A stretch of 64,000 nucleotides of DNA, from positions 62,001 to 126,000 of the forward strand of contig JAGMUV010000047.1 in the NCBI GenBank assembly GCA_020744425.1, in the 5' to 3' direction. The DNA comes from Dactylonectria macrodidyma (lineage: Eukaryota; Ascomycota; Sordariomycetes; Hypocreales; Nectriaceae). This document shows, piece after piece, positions 38,873 to 49,474 of the stretch. A program made the translations under genes and the position numbers. Each line of letters starts with the position of its first letter. The stretch's first letter is position 1. The notes beneath the pieces are model-generated. The model was not told where the DNA came from. It searched no databases and was given only the letters and a program-made list of their open reading frames with translations.

Positions 38873-41783
38873 TCATGTGCTTCCCCCAGATATGGATACT
38901 TCGCTAGCTCGGAGGCGCGTGAGAAGGTGGGAATAAGTAGAACTAATGCCCCATGCCTTTAATGACCTCATAAGCACGATGGACTCATCCAACAACTTGC
39001 ACCGACCCTCGGCGCAGAAAAGGTTGCTGATACCCGGTAACTTGACTCGGCTCCACCCAGACTCGATCCAATCGGTTCGCTCCATGCCACCCAGGGGTTT
39101 CGGCCCCAGGACCACAGTTGGGGCCGGTGACGGGTACAAGAAGCCGTCATGGAATCGATCAGCCAGCCTCGAGTATATCCAAAGAATGAAGACTGCCTTG
39201 AGCAGAGACACTGGGGTTCCAAAGTGCGTGCAATGGTTCGAACGAACCGCTTGCAGAACCCGCGCTGCATAGAAGCATGCCAGCCTTCCCTGGCCTGCAG
39301 AGTTTCTCCACTGCTTCGCCATATGGGCCAACGCTTCATCCCCCGCTTTACCATAGATAAAATTCACCACAATGGGAGTCAAGCTGCTTTTCGGGGCGCT
39401 ATGGATCATCAACGCTGTCAGAGCCATGACTTGGTGGGTTGTTGCGGCTTTGAGCTCATCTATGGGCTGTTCCAGCTGCTCATTCTCGGTCATGGCCAGA
39501 AGGGCTGTCAATGCTCCTTCTGCCAGCATTTTGTCGTCGTGGGCAAATCGCGGCATGCCAGGATGACCGGTGGTCTGATCGTTGATGACATCAGAAAGAT
39601 GCTGCAGCATAACTTGCTTCCCAATTGTGTTGGTCTTCACCCAGACAGTCTTCCAGCTATTGTCGGCAATAACGCGCCCCATTGTGCTCAAGTCTTCAGG
39701 ACCTTTGGAGTTCCTCTAGTCAGCACCGCTCCATCTTCCTCAAATGTGACTTTGGGGGAGGAGGGGGCGAGGTCGTTTCACAACTCACCTAGAGAAGTAG
39801 GGAAACTAGCCCAACTTTGAGCAGTCGAGGCCCCCCAACGGCCGTCTGGTTGGGGTAGCGAAATTTGCAATTCAGCCAGAGTCATCAGGCGACTGAGGTC
39901 AAAATGGCTCTTGAAGCCCGAGTCTAAAAGCTAGAGGCATCCTTTAGTATGTGTCCTAGCATGAGAAACTACGAGGCCGTCTCTTCTTCAAGAGACACTG
40001 TCTCAAGCTTACCCAGATGGCGAATCCGGCGCGGCGGCGTTCCTCGTCGAGCAACCAAATCTGCCACTTCTGCGTGAGGGGTAACTGGAGCTGAGAGAAC
40101 TTCTGCATGGGGAACATGTTGGTGAAAAGCCTCTTTCGCCGACCAAGAGTGACAGGTAACGACTGCAAGATCTCAGCAATCTCGAGTGTCCTTCGATCAC
40201 CGGCATACGCCAAGCCCAGGTTATTCAGGATAATGACTTGAGTCATCCATAGCTCACGGCCATTTTGGTTTTGTCGCTCGCACTTTTTTCTAAGTCAGGG
40301 CTGGGAAGCTCTCTCGGATTCATGCAGGGAGAAGCCCCAAGATTTCGCCGTGGACTAACTCACCATGGCTGAGCACTGCCGACGGATCAGCTCATGCATA
40401 GCGTTGGAACACGTGTGTGCATCTTTAAGTCTGGAAAAGTGAGCCCCAATGGCGGCGACAGTAAAAGTCAACAACCAATGTGTCCTAGAAGCGGAGAAGG
40501 CGGGTTTATGAAGAATGGGAAACACGGGATGGAAAAATTCAAAGTAGAGCTGTACCCAGGCATTCAGAACTGGTGCTGGTGGAATTCGCAAATTGACGAA
40601 TCTTGGGTAGGTTGGTCCATCATGCATCTGAAGAGCATATCGAGACACCTTCTCAACAACGTCGTCAGGAACCTCGCCTACGTGTGCAAGATTTTCCTGA
40701 TCAACGTCTTGCAGGGCGAGCTGGGAAAGGTCAGGAAAGACGAGCTGAGCATCGACCTCGATCGAAATTGGATGGTACTGCCTCGGCTCAATGGCATCCT
40801 TGTCAATCGCGGGAGAATGGCTGCGGCTGTAGAGTTCTGCCACAGCTGACGGGTCCATGTTGGAGATGGGAGGAGAGACTGGAGCGATGGTTTGGGGAGG
40901 TATGAACTCAAGGGAGGAGTCTAGCCAGAAATTGTTGAGCGTCTCAAAGACGGGCTCGCGTTGCAAAAGCGACGGCATCAAGCTGGCGTCGAGGTTATAG
41001 TTGAGCCAGCTCCCGCTGTCAAGCGTGTCTCCAAACAAGAAGGAAGGCGTCGAGATGGACCTGGTTGGATCGAAGCCGGACAAGATTTCGCCCACCTCGA
41101 GCGGGACGTCTGATTGAAACCTGTCAAACTCCGGCATGGAGGCGACGGGCGCCACTGCCGGCGGATCAGCCGGTCGGTTACCTCCTATCTCGTGGGCTTT
41201 AGGCGGAGGCAAGTGTGAAGCCGGTATCTCATTGACCACCTGTATAGTGTCGTAGGAACTGTCCTGGTCGACGGTGGTAGATGGTGATAGGGGCGAGTGA
41301 TGGGAGTTCTTGTGTCGCTTGGCCGACGACTTGTCCGAGGCACCGTCGGATGACTTCCGCTTCGAAAAAGGCTCGTAGAAACACTCGTGGTCATGTCGAC
41401 GGCACCGCTGGCACGGCCGCTCACCGTTGCATCGGACCTTGGAGGTGCTGCAGGGCTTGCAGGCCTGAGCAACTCGTCGGCGCTCGCTCTGTCGTTCGCT
41501 GTTGCTCCCGTTATCCTGCTTGTCGGCATGGAGATGGATGGCCGTGTGGTGGCGGGCGAGCGAGTCTCTGCGTGCCGGTCAGCATGTGATGCCATGGGTA
41601 AACGCCGTGGACGCAGCGGATCGACAGTTCTCACACTCGACCAAAGCTGTGCCCGCACTCTGAGCACGTGAACGGTTTTTCTTTGGTGTGCGTACGAAGA
41701 TGGCGTTGGTAATGCTCCCGGCGCTGGAACGTAGTGTTGCAAGTGCCACAGGACAAATCGGCTTGGATAGCGCTGGGAGTCAT
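38873..41783 (-). pseudogene. C2H2 plus Zn2Cys6 fungal transcription factor with one frameshift
   Basis: Exons: 41635-41783, 40364-41567, 40013-40282, 39789-39930 and 39749 downward. Two C2H2 fingers come first: [21 protein letters not shown], then [10 protein letters not shown] continued over the intron by DSLARHHTAIH. A binuclear Zn2Cys6 cluster follows (ACKPCSTSKVRCNGERPCQRC, last Cys in HDHECFY). A long Ser/Pro linker leads to the fungal-specific regulatory domain (YFEFFHPVFPILHKPAF; NGRELWMTQVIILNNLGL; SGFKSHFDLSRLMTLAELQ). In the last exon the frame breaks at about 39690 between TRGTPKVLKT and LSTMGRVIADN, as if one T were lost; the rest is open to 38873. It may be a single sequencing error, otherwise the protein loses about 270 residues. 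It could regulate the nearby P450. Confidence 0.85.
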
Positions 41784-42809
41784 GGCTACCGGTTGTTTGT
41801 TCATCAGTTCAAGAGCTATGCTCTGGCGGATCGGAGGAGAAGCAGGCGGCTGGGACGTGGCTCGTGGGGAAGACGACGTAATTAATAAGGATAGGATCCA
41901 GCGGTGTCTCCGGCGACGCCCGTACCCCGCGACGCTACGTTAGCTTTGCGGGGTACGCGGCAGTACTGTAAGTCACTTGTACTGTACGGAGTACTTCGTA
42001 CAGTACCTAGTACAGTACAAACGCTATCCTTCCTCAGTCCTCCGTTGACCTGGGCGACTAATGACAATGAGGGTGGATTACTGGATTAACTACGGAGGTA
42101 ACTTGCTTTCTCCTTGTCGCTTCTCCGCTTCTCACCCTCCACACGCATCGCAAATTAATTACTGACACTGGGCACCACCAAAAGGTCGGCGGCGGCTGCT
42201 TCCGTCCTACTGCTCTTTGTGGGGCAAGCCGCCTGCCAACTTCGTCCCGAGGTTGGGCGGAAAAAACCCTTGTGTCGGGCTCGAGGCTGCGGCGATACAG
42301 CTGATCGGACCGAGTTTAAAGCAAATGATAGATATGAATGATGTGATCAGATGAGTGCCAATGCGGCTATCTCAATTACAGTCTTATTCCACGTTATTCT
42401 GGTGTAGCTATTCTGCTTGTCTGATCTGTTCCTCGGGCCCGATCGGTGATGGATTTCCCCTGACCCGATCGGGGAAATGTCCGGGAAAACTCCGGCAGAT
42501 CCTGCGGGCGGATTTCCCCGGGCCACCCGGTCTGACAGTTCTGCTGCGTTGCGACGCAAATCGTAGTGGTATTGGCATAGGAGCTCGGCGCGGTGCCTGG
42601 GCCGCTATCATCTGTCACACTTTGCCATGGATAAACACTCATTGAGAAGGCTCCTGATTTCTATCTAATTGAGGGCTCATGACAGGCTCCTTTATACTCA
42701 GAGAGGTCTAGTTGCTAGAGCCGCTCTGTTGTGAGGTCCCTGAAACAGGGAGTAAAGTACATCTAAAGAGACCCGCGGACTAGGACGCGACTGTTTCAGA
42801 CAACTCCAT
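41784..42809. other. Gene-free stretch: regulator promoter and repeat remnants
   Basis: At 41965-42020 the word gtacngtac recurs in a palindromic cluster (gtactgtacgg, cgtacagtac, gtacagtac), either a promoter element or a repeat end. At 42430-42545 there are GC-rich palindromes (cgatcgg, ccggg). At about 42630-42700 the text cctgatttctatctaattgagggctc matches the interior of the solo LTR at 47645, so an LTR remnant lies here without clear ends. Confidence 0.45.
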
Positions 42810-44615
42810 TCACGCCTTTTCAACCTTGCGCGGCATAATCCGGACCTTGAAGTTCTTAGGTTTCACGAACCAGTAGTTTGCTGCCTCCCACGGCTGGCTG
42901 ATAGGGCCTTCAAGGGCAAAATCAAAGTCTCGAAGGATGAGAGGTATCAGTTTAGACATCTCGAGCATCGAAATATGCCTGCCAATGCAGGTTCGAGGAC
43001 CCAATCCAAACTAGAGATAAGTTAGAGCGAGGTCGATAATATTGCACCTCTGAGGGCAGAAGGCGTTTCTCACCGGCATCCAGTGACGATTCATTATGGA
43101 GAGCTTATCTGTGTCTTCATCCAGCCACCGCTCAGGCCGGAAAGAATCGGGGTCGGGACCAAAATAGCGAGCGTCGCGGTGCTCAACCCAACTGTTAATG
43201 CCAACGATGGTCTGATCAGAGTTAGTGGTGCACATCAAGCCTGTGACAAGCCCCTCCCCTCCTTCGTGCTGTTTTCTATCCAATGTACAAAGAAAATAGA
43301 AAGGGCACACGACTTACTCCTCTTGGAAAGTATTGACCAGCAATGGTTGCGCCGCCTTCTGGGACGACCCGCTCCAGCGGCAATCCTGAGGCTGGGTGCA
43401 TGCGCAGGGCCTCCTTGATGACGGCCTGGAAGTATGGCATCTGTGAGGCCTCCTTAAAGGTTGGCATCTTAGAAAGCGCTCCCTCTGCGGCGAAGTGATC
43501 GATCTCGTCCCGGAGCTTCTTCATGCACTCGGGATATTTGAGGAGGTGGTAGAGGATGGATGAGAGGCTGATGGCAGTAGTGTCAGAGCCTGCCAGCACG
43601 TTCTGTGAGCACGCCATAAGGACGTGGTAGGTGGTGAACCGGTCGGGGTCCCGGGCGTTGTGGTTGAGGAACTTGGTTAAGAAATCCTCAGTGATTCCGG
43701 GGCCGTCTTCGCCTGTTTGGACGGCCTTGGGAGTGACCTGGTGCTCACGCATCCTTTCTGACGTAAAACCCATGACGTAGGCGCGAGCCGCACCCTTAGC
43801 CCCGGCGAGCAAGTTCCGGACGTAGAAAAGATAGGGATGTAGGTGCGGGAAGACGCCCGTCAGCGATGCATAGTACAAAAAATCCTCCAGAGCGCCAATA
43901 ACACCGCCGACGTCCTCGCCTCTGTCGAGGAAGCCGAAGCGCTTCGCGAAGGTGATCATACCGATGACATCAAAAGCGTAGCACTGAAACCAGTGTCCCA
44001 TATTAACCGGCATGGAAGACTGAGCTATCTCCGACAAGCGCTGGACGAAGATGTCAACACAGGTATCCACGTAGGACTCGTAGTGGACGAGCGACGACAT
44101 GGAGTACATGGCTTGGTAGAGCCTCCGGTTCTTGGAGTGTCGCGCGTTGTGCTGATCAGTGAAGAGTGTCCATTGTCCTGGCGTAGCCCAGGCCAAGTAC
44201 CATGTCGACTTGGCCAAATTGCCACCGGGGCCGTAAATGATCCTTGAGGCTTCGGGATTGCTGATGCTATAGCGGTTGGGACCGTAACGAACAATAGGGC
44301 CTTGACCAGTTCGAAAAACAACGCAGTCAGCTTTTTTCTGAAGTTGCCAGGAAGGAAAGGCTATTTTATGTGCCTCACGCCAAAAAGGCATGACAGTGAG
44401 GCAAGGCAGCACCCACCATGTTTCTTATGCAGTTCCACATTCACCACCTCAAAGTCCCCTCTCTTGACCGCCCAGAAATACCAAGCATTGGTGATCCGCG
44501 CCAAGAAGGGACCCGGGACGGCCTTGAGTGGCGAACGAAGATAGCGAACCAGCAATAAGCACACTTGTGCTAACAGGAGGATGCCGGCGGCTGCAATCAG
44601 CAGACGGAACACCAT
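42810..44615 (-). CDS. Cytochrome P450, paralogue of the one at 15150, intact
   Basis: Exons 44417-44615, 43318-44300, 43074-43211 and 42810-43010 join in phase to 506 residues. Features: an N-terminal anchor (FRLLIAAAGILLLAQVCLLLV), the hinge KAVPGPFLARITNAWYF, the I-helix LAGSDTTAIS, ExxR in KEALRMHP, FRPERW, and the heme loop FGLGPRTCIGR (Cys448). The second exon begins inside the PIVRYGPNRYS block shared with the other P450, and the last two exons have identical lengths (138 and 201 bp), so the two genes are duplicates. Predicted ER monooxygenase of the pisatin-demethylase-like group. It has an extra first intron compared with its paralogue. It lies about 1 kb upstream of the regulator gene, on the same strand. 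Confidence 0.93.
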
Positions 44616-45292
44616 GGTGTCAACAGAATGAGGCCTGAGAAATGTGTGTGTGCCTGGCTGTGTGTGAGAGAACCTTCGATAGAAGCCACAGAGGTCCTCT
44701 ACCTATCAATTCAAGGTGAGGGGAACAGGCGGAGTTGACTAGGAGACTTTATGTGAAGGACAGGGAAGTGTAAAGAGAGAGAATGGGTAAAGGAAGCGTA
44801 GGGCAAGGATAGAAATGCTTTGAGGTACCCGAGTGGGGGCTGTCCAAGATGGATCAAACGGTGTCTATTCCCCAAGGTGTCTAGCGTCTTGATTGGTACC
44901 ACGAACATCTTAATGAGGTCCTCGGTGTCCGCTTACAATATTAGAACAAGGCCACTGAAAGTGGTCCGAAGTCTGTTCTTGCCGCTTTGCTTAAGGTGCC
45001 TTAATTTTTAGTAATAGATCTTGGGTTTCCCAACGTCTATCACGGCATTTCGGCACGCCTCCTCGTTCGCTTATTTATGAAAGGTTTATTTTCCGGCTTT
45101 GAGTCGGTTGAACAAGTCGGGTATCTGTGGAGAACTACCGAGTTCATTAACTTGCCGAGTGGGGTCTTGTTTGAGACGCGTTTACGATAAGGGGCCTCCT
45201 CCCCAAGCTTTGTCTTAGTTGCACTCAGCTAAGTGATGGATGCAAAGGCGAAAAGTTCTTGAGTATTGTATTTCAAGATGCTATTAATGTTA
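44616..45292. other. Gene-free stretch: P450 promoter
   Basis: The upstream region of the P450 at 42810-44615. No gene seen. Confidence 0.35.
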
Positions 45293-47152
45293 ACGTACAT
45301 GATAAGCGAGTGGGACAAACAAGCGAGCGTGACAAAAATCCTAACCTCTAAGATTCAAACCTCAATAAAACCACAACAATGAAATCAATCAATTAAAACT
45401 AATCGCTATGCTCTTACTCAGAGGTCTTAATTATAGTCTGACAGGTCCTTGCATTATGACCGGCCTTTCCACAAGTTCCACAGCGCCTTTCCCTCGGTAT
45501 CGCCAACCTCCCTCGACCACTACTTCTCAACAATTCAGCTGCTACCTGCGCATCAACATCTCTCTGATCTATCTCATCCCTTCCTTCATCTACAGTCATC
45601 TTCCCTCCTTTACGTAGGCGGGTTCTTTTTGCTCTGCGCCGCTTACTAAGAGTCTCATTTGCCTGTCGAAGGATCTGGTTTTCAGACTTTAGTAATGCTA
45701 TCTGATGCATTATTGCCTTTGTTCCCTTAGAAAATGACTCAAGAGCCTCAAGAATAGATGTAGGAGAGCTGCTCTGATGCCTTCTGATTCGTCTTTCCAG
45801 GTATTCAGTCTGAGAGCTAACCTCAAGCACTGTCTTTGGGGTCTTTGAGACCCAAGGGTCAGGGAGGCCGACCTCCTCCTCGATCGGTTTGGAGTCCGTA
45901 GCTGCACATCAAGCTTCGATACGACACTTTCTGGGTTTAATGAAACAAGTCCGGCCCCCCGAAAGCCTCCCTCAATATTACTTCTTGTCATAGCGGCTTC
46001 GTGGGCAGCGTAGAAGGCTGGGAAGAACTCGGTCTTCGAAACGTGGGTTATTGAGCATCTGATCAATTGCTCAATTGCTCGACCATAGGCTGTTTTGAGC
46101 GGCCCAAAGCACCCAACATCAAGCGGCTGATGTAGATGAGACGAATGAGGCGGCATACAAAGCGTGATGATGTGGTTCTCTTCACAATATTTCTCAAAGT
46201 CGACGGAGTGGTGACTTTCATGCCCATCGAGGATTAGAAGACGATAGCGACCGATCGATCGATCCTTTGTGTGCTGATTAAAGTGCTTAAGCCACTCAAG
46301 ACCCGTCTCATTGTCGGTCAAGCCATTTTGAGTCGTTGTAATAGCCCAATCGCCCGGGAGGTTGCTTTCTTGGTACCAGTTGGCGAGGTGATATTGGCCT
46401 GCAACCACGATAAATGGCTGCATCGCCCAGCCTTCCGCATTAATCGCCTGAATGACCGTGACCCATTCCCGGTTTCCAGGCTGCACTGATTTCGGGTTTC
46501 TACACCTTTCTGCGCCTGTGACAACCATTCCGCTTGCGATGAGGCCCATCATAAAGCCAGTCTCATCAAAGTTGTAGATATCGGCGAGGTCGATACCATA
46601 CTTCGCGATTGTGTTCTCCACAAGCCTGAACCAGTTGCGAATAATGGTCGGATCTTCGCATTTAGCTCTCTGATAGTCGTATTTACGAAAAAAAACGCGT
46701 CTTAAGCCCTGGTTGTCGCCTGACGAAGTTGGAAGCCTAGCGCTTGCCGACAGGTGACGCGTCGCGGTCGGCGAGCAGTCGGTTGGCCATTTCTTCAACA
46801 CCACGCAGTCGCGGAGGAAATCCTCGCGAATCTAGGTCGAGAATGAATTGAATAATGATCTGTTCCTCTAGATCAGATAGTCAGCGTGATTTTGGAATGG
46901 TATCATGCGTAGAAAGAATGCCCTTCCGCCGGCGCCATAGCATCATACGACCAACTTTATAGATCTCTGCAGCGCGTCGGAGCTTTAATTTTGGGTTATT
47001 TTGAAATGCCCGAAGGGCAAGAAGGATTCTAGCTTCAATATTTGAGTCTGACATGGTGCGTGGTTGAGAGTCAATTGATCAAATAGAAATGATGTAGGTT
47101 GAGGAATTTTTGTCACGCTCGCTTGTTTGTCCCACTCGCTTATCATGTACGT
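45293..47152 (-). mobile_element. Fot/pogo-type transposon, 1860 bp
   Basis: Nearly perfect inverted repeats of about 48 bp (acgtacatgataagcgagtg...) at 45293-45340 and 47105-47152. TA lies at 45291-45292 and 47153-47154, the Tc1/mariner target. One transposase gene lies inside on the minus strand. It is complete in structure but the gene is decayed. Confidence 0.92.
45414..47054 (-). pseudogene. Fot/pogo DDE_1 transposase with nonsense codons and frameshifts
   Basis: It starts MSDSNIEARILLALRAFQNN with a psq-like helix-turn-helix (KLKLRRAAEIYKVGRMML) and continues to the CENP-B-like part (SRGFPPRLRGVEEMANRLLAD). The catalytic domain reads DIYNFDETGFMMGL, LLILDGHESHHSVDF and CMPPHSSHLHQPLDVGCFGPLK. 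A coiled region (LESFSKGTKAIMHQIALLKS) and a CCHC-like knuckle (RRCGTCGKAGHNARTC) close it. Lesions on the coding strand: TGA at about 46887 after TIPKSR, TAG at about 46738 after SPVGKR, a shift in the T-run at about 46690, and a shift at about 45900. The DDD residues themselves are intact. Inactive as written, yet its ends could still be used in trans. Confidence 0.88.
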
Positions 47153-47154
47153 TA

Positions 47155-47640
47155 TAACTTACCATAAGTTATAATATAACTAATAAGTTACCCATATTTT
47201 AATTATCTTATGTTACTAGTTAACTATAACTAGGCTTCTTAATATATAGCATTTTGGTGGGGAATGACCCGCAAGAAGTGGGTGCCGCGAAAAGTATGGT
47301 CTTTAACTTAGTGGCTCCGAATCCAAAGAACGTCAAGACAAGAGCAAGCTATTGGGGTTTTCAGATATGAATTTCAAGAGAGCAATGGAAAAGAACTAAC
47401 GTTATGCTCTGGTGGCGGTCCACGAACATAGTTCAGAAATGCCATGATCGACTTATCGCCAAAGTCTTGTTTCTGTTGTGGGAAGAGTAAAAGTAAAGCA
47501 CGATCCTGATAACATCACTTCGTTATGACGGCTGAGAAATACTCTTAATCTCGATGGATGAGAGTATGCTCCCATTTCTCAGACGAATCTACCCATTTTT
47601 GCCCCAAGGCTGGCCTCAGCGACCATGGCACAGCCATCAT
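47155..47640. other. Gene-free stretch, AT-rich at the left
   Basis: 47155-47250 is AT-rich (taactataact words). The rest shows no gene or recognised element. Confidence 0.35.
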
Positions 47641-47644
47641 CTTT

Positions 47645-47924
47645 TGTTGCATCAGATAGGAAGGGTGCATTGTGATGTGAATAGAAGCTCTTGATTTCTA
47701 TCTAACTGAGGGCTCGCGGCAGACCTATTTGTAGGTTGCTCTCATAGCTATGATAAGGTTTTCTTTAGACCGGATCCCAAGGGATCCGGGTCTTCGAGAC
47801 CGGCTTGTTAGGAAGCCGGGTCTTCGAGACCGGCTTGCTAGAAAGCCGGGTCTTTGAGACCGGTTTGCTAGAGATCCGAGCCTTTGAGACTGGTCTTCAG
47901 TCTTAATAGTTGATAGATGTGACA
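47645..47924 (+). repeat. Solo LTR with perfect TCTTT duplication
   Basis: 280 bp, TGTTGCATCAG...GATGTGACA, flanked by TCTTT at 47640-47644 and 47925-47929. It contains about four copies of a 30-bp unit built on the near-palindrome ccgggtcttcgagaccgg (47790-47895). It is related to the split LTR at 18890/24973 and to the remnant near 42640. The start and end words also resemble those of the LTR at 48484. Confidence 0.93.
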
Positions 47925-47975
47925 TCTTTCCCCGTCCTTCCAGCAGACACGCAGAAGCACTATGTTCAGACAAAA

Positions 47976-48949
47976 ATGAACTATTTTAAGCGCCTTGGGG
48001 ACGAAAAGGAACCACCCATCATCTATCCCTTCAGACCAGAGACACATGACCCAATGGACGGAGTCAGTAGACGCAACGGTCTGTGACGTCGCCGATTAAG
48101 AACTCGATTACAACCTCGATACGCATGGATTCAAGATCCACTACCATGGAACGAAGGTGGCGGATTTCTCGGACATGGACACAATCAAGCGAGAGTACTT
48201 CCCCGAGGTCCAACAGATGTTAAAGGACGCTTGAGTCATTAGTCCCATTTCCTTCCCCTGGCGTGTGCAGATCTTTTGTGGCTGGCATCGTGCTTTATCA
48301 GTCTTTTGGGTTTCATCTTGTCTCTAACACTCGTTCCGTTCCCGAAAGACGACCTCATTCGCACCAAGGTGGTCTTCCCGAGCGCGAGGGCTCGACGTTC
48401 AATGTCACCCACAGCCCAAGCCACAGGTTCTACTACCGCTACGGTCAGACACCTGACTTGATCACCTTGTTTAAAAGCTATGATGTTGCATCTAGCAGAT
48501 GGAAATGATCATGTGTGTGAGAAGCTCTTGATATTCTTCCTATCTAATGAGGGTCTTTGGGTCAGTCTTATAGACGATGAATATGATGATGACCTCGGAT
48601 GACCTCGGACAGCCGAGAGGCTCCGGATGCTTCGGGGTCTTTGGCTTTATCTAGCTATTGACCTGAATGGAAGGAAACTAGGTTGCTGACGAGGCTGCTG
48701 ACGAGGCCACTGACGAGGCCGCTGACGAGGCAGGTGGCGATGGACGCCTATGATGATGAAGGAAAAGCTTCACTTCTGCAATAGCCGTTGAAGTCCGATA
48801 TCCCGATACATGTGACATATGACTCCAAGCCCGGTGTTGCGAGACGGAATACTCACTCAGCATTTGTGAATCCTGAGACGGTGGATTATCCTGGTAGGGA
48901 GAGTGTCGAGGTCAGGACATATGTATTCTATGGGCCCGCGCAGAACTAG
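47976..48949 (+). pseudogene. CmcJ/AsaB-like hydroxylase/desaturase gene, decayed and split by a solo LTR
   Basis: Reading fragments in order: MNYFKRLGDEKEPPIIYPF; CDVAD then TAA then ELDYNLDTHGFKIHYHGTKV and DTIKREYFPEVQQMLKD; later SNTRSVPE and GSTFNVTHSPSHRFYYRYGQ; then LFKSYD up to the LTR at 48484; after it YDSKPGVARRNTHSAFVNPE and ESVEVRTYVFYGPAQN, stop at 48949. These match the CmcJ/AsaB/GA4-desaturase-like family of fungal putative 2-oxoglutarate-type oxygenases. The middle (substrate and metal-site part) is largely lost, and an in-frame TAA (about 48098) and frameshifts are present. The LTR sits exactly inside the codon run for SYDSK and duplicated TATGA. Confidence 0.72.
48484..48817 (+). 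repeat. Solo LTR with perfect TATGA duplication, inside the CmcJ/AsaB-like gene
   Basis: 334 bp, TGTTGCATCTAGC...CATGTGACA, flanked by TATGA at 48479-48483 and 48818-48822. It holds four tandem copies of a 12-bp unit (gctgacgaggcc type, 48682-48740). The same family is at 10920-11230 in inverse orientation with two copies of the unit. Confidence 0.95.
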
Positions 48950-49474
48950 TGCCCTAGCCTCTAAGTGTATAGCATTATATTTGTATATGTTGAATGTGGC
49001 TCCCAGGCCGTTTAAGCCGTTTAGCGGAGAAGGTCTGGCTATGTATCTAGCTAGTAGTTGAGCATACCTTCCTCTGCGCAGGAGATGTAGGTTGCCCTTT
49101 TAGCAACCCGAAGGTGGTTAAGAGTCATTTTTTAGTCTGACGGAAGGAAGCAGGCACGTTTTAAACCCTTCCGGCTGTAGCAACGCATTGGTATTCATCC
49201 TTTGTGGAGAGCATGGATAGTTACGAGGAACCTCCTTTCGGCAGAAGGGAATCCCACGTTGTGTCCAAAAGAGCCGTCGTGTCAAAGATAGTGGAAGCGC
49301 ATCCGATAGAAAATCCGCGGCTCGCTCTCGACTTTGTTATCGGATGGATCAATCTTTATTGACCATTGTGAAGTACGTGAGGTGAAACACTGCGTCTGGA
49401 GAAAATCGAGCAGAGGCCAGTAGATGTCTGGTCCAGGATACCCTACTCTGCGTAACGTAAAATATATTTTCTAT
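48950..49474. other. Gene-free stretch
   Basis: No gene or repeat recognised; 3' flanks of the two neighbouring genes, which converge here. Confidence 0.35.

Noticed and set aside
39149..39820. Plus-strand 223-codon ORF
   Set aside because: Antisense shadow of the last exon of the regulator gene.
41185..41742. 185-codon minus-strand ORF
   Set aside because: Wrong frame over the zinc-domain exons; the spliced frame gives intact C2H2 and Zn2Cys6 motifs.
42613..42799. A complete solo LTR in this interval
   Set aside because: Interior words match the 47645 LTR family, but no pair of ends gives a matching 5-bp duplication, so only a remnant is claimed.
45408..45649. Hydrophobic plus-strand ORFs
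   Set aside because: Antisense to the C-terminal part of the Fot/pogo transposase.
48239..48508. Independent small genes
   Set aside because: Fragments of these frames match a CmcJ/AsaB-like gene; they are parts of one pseudogene.
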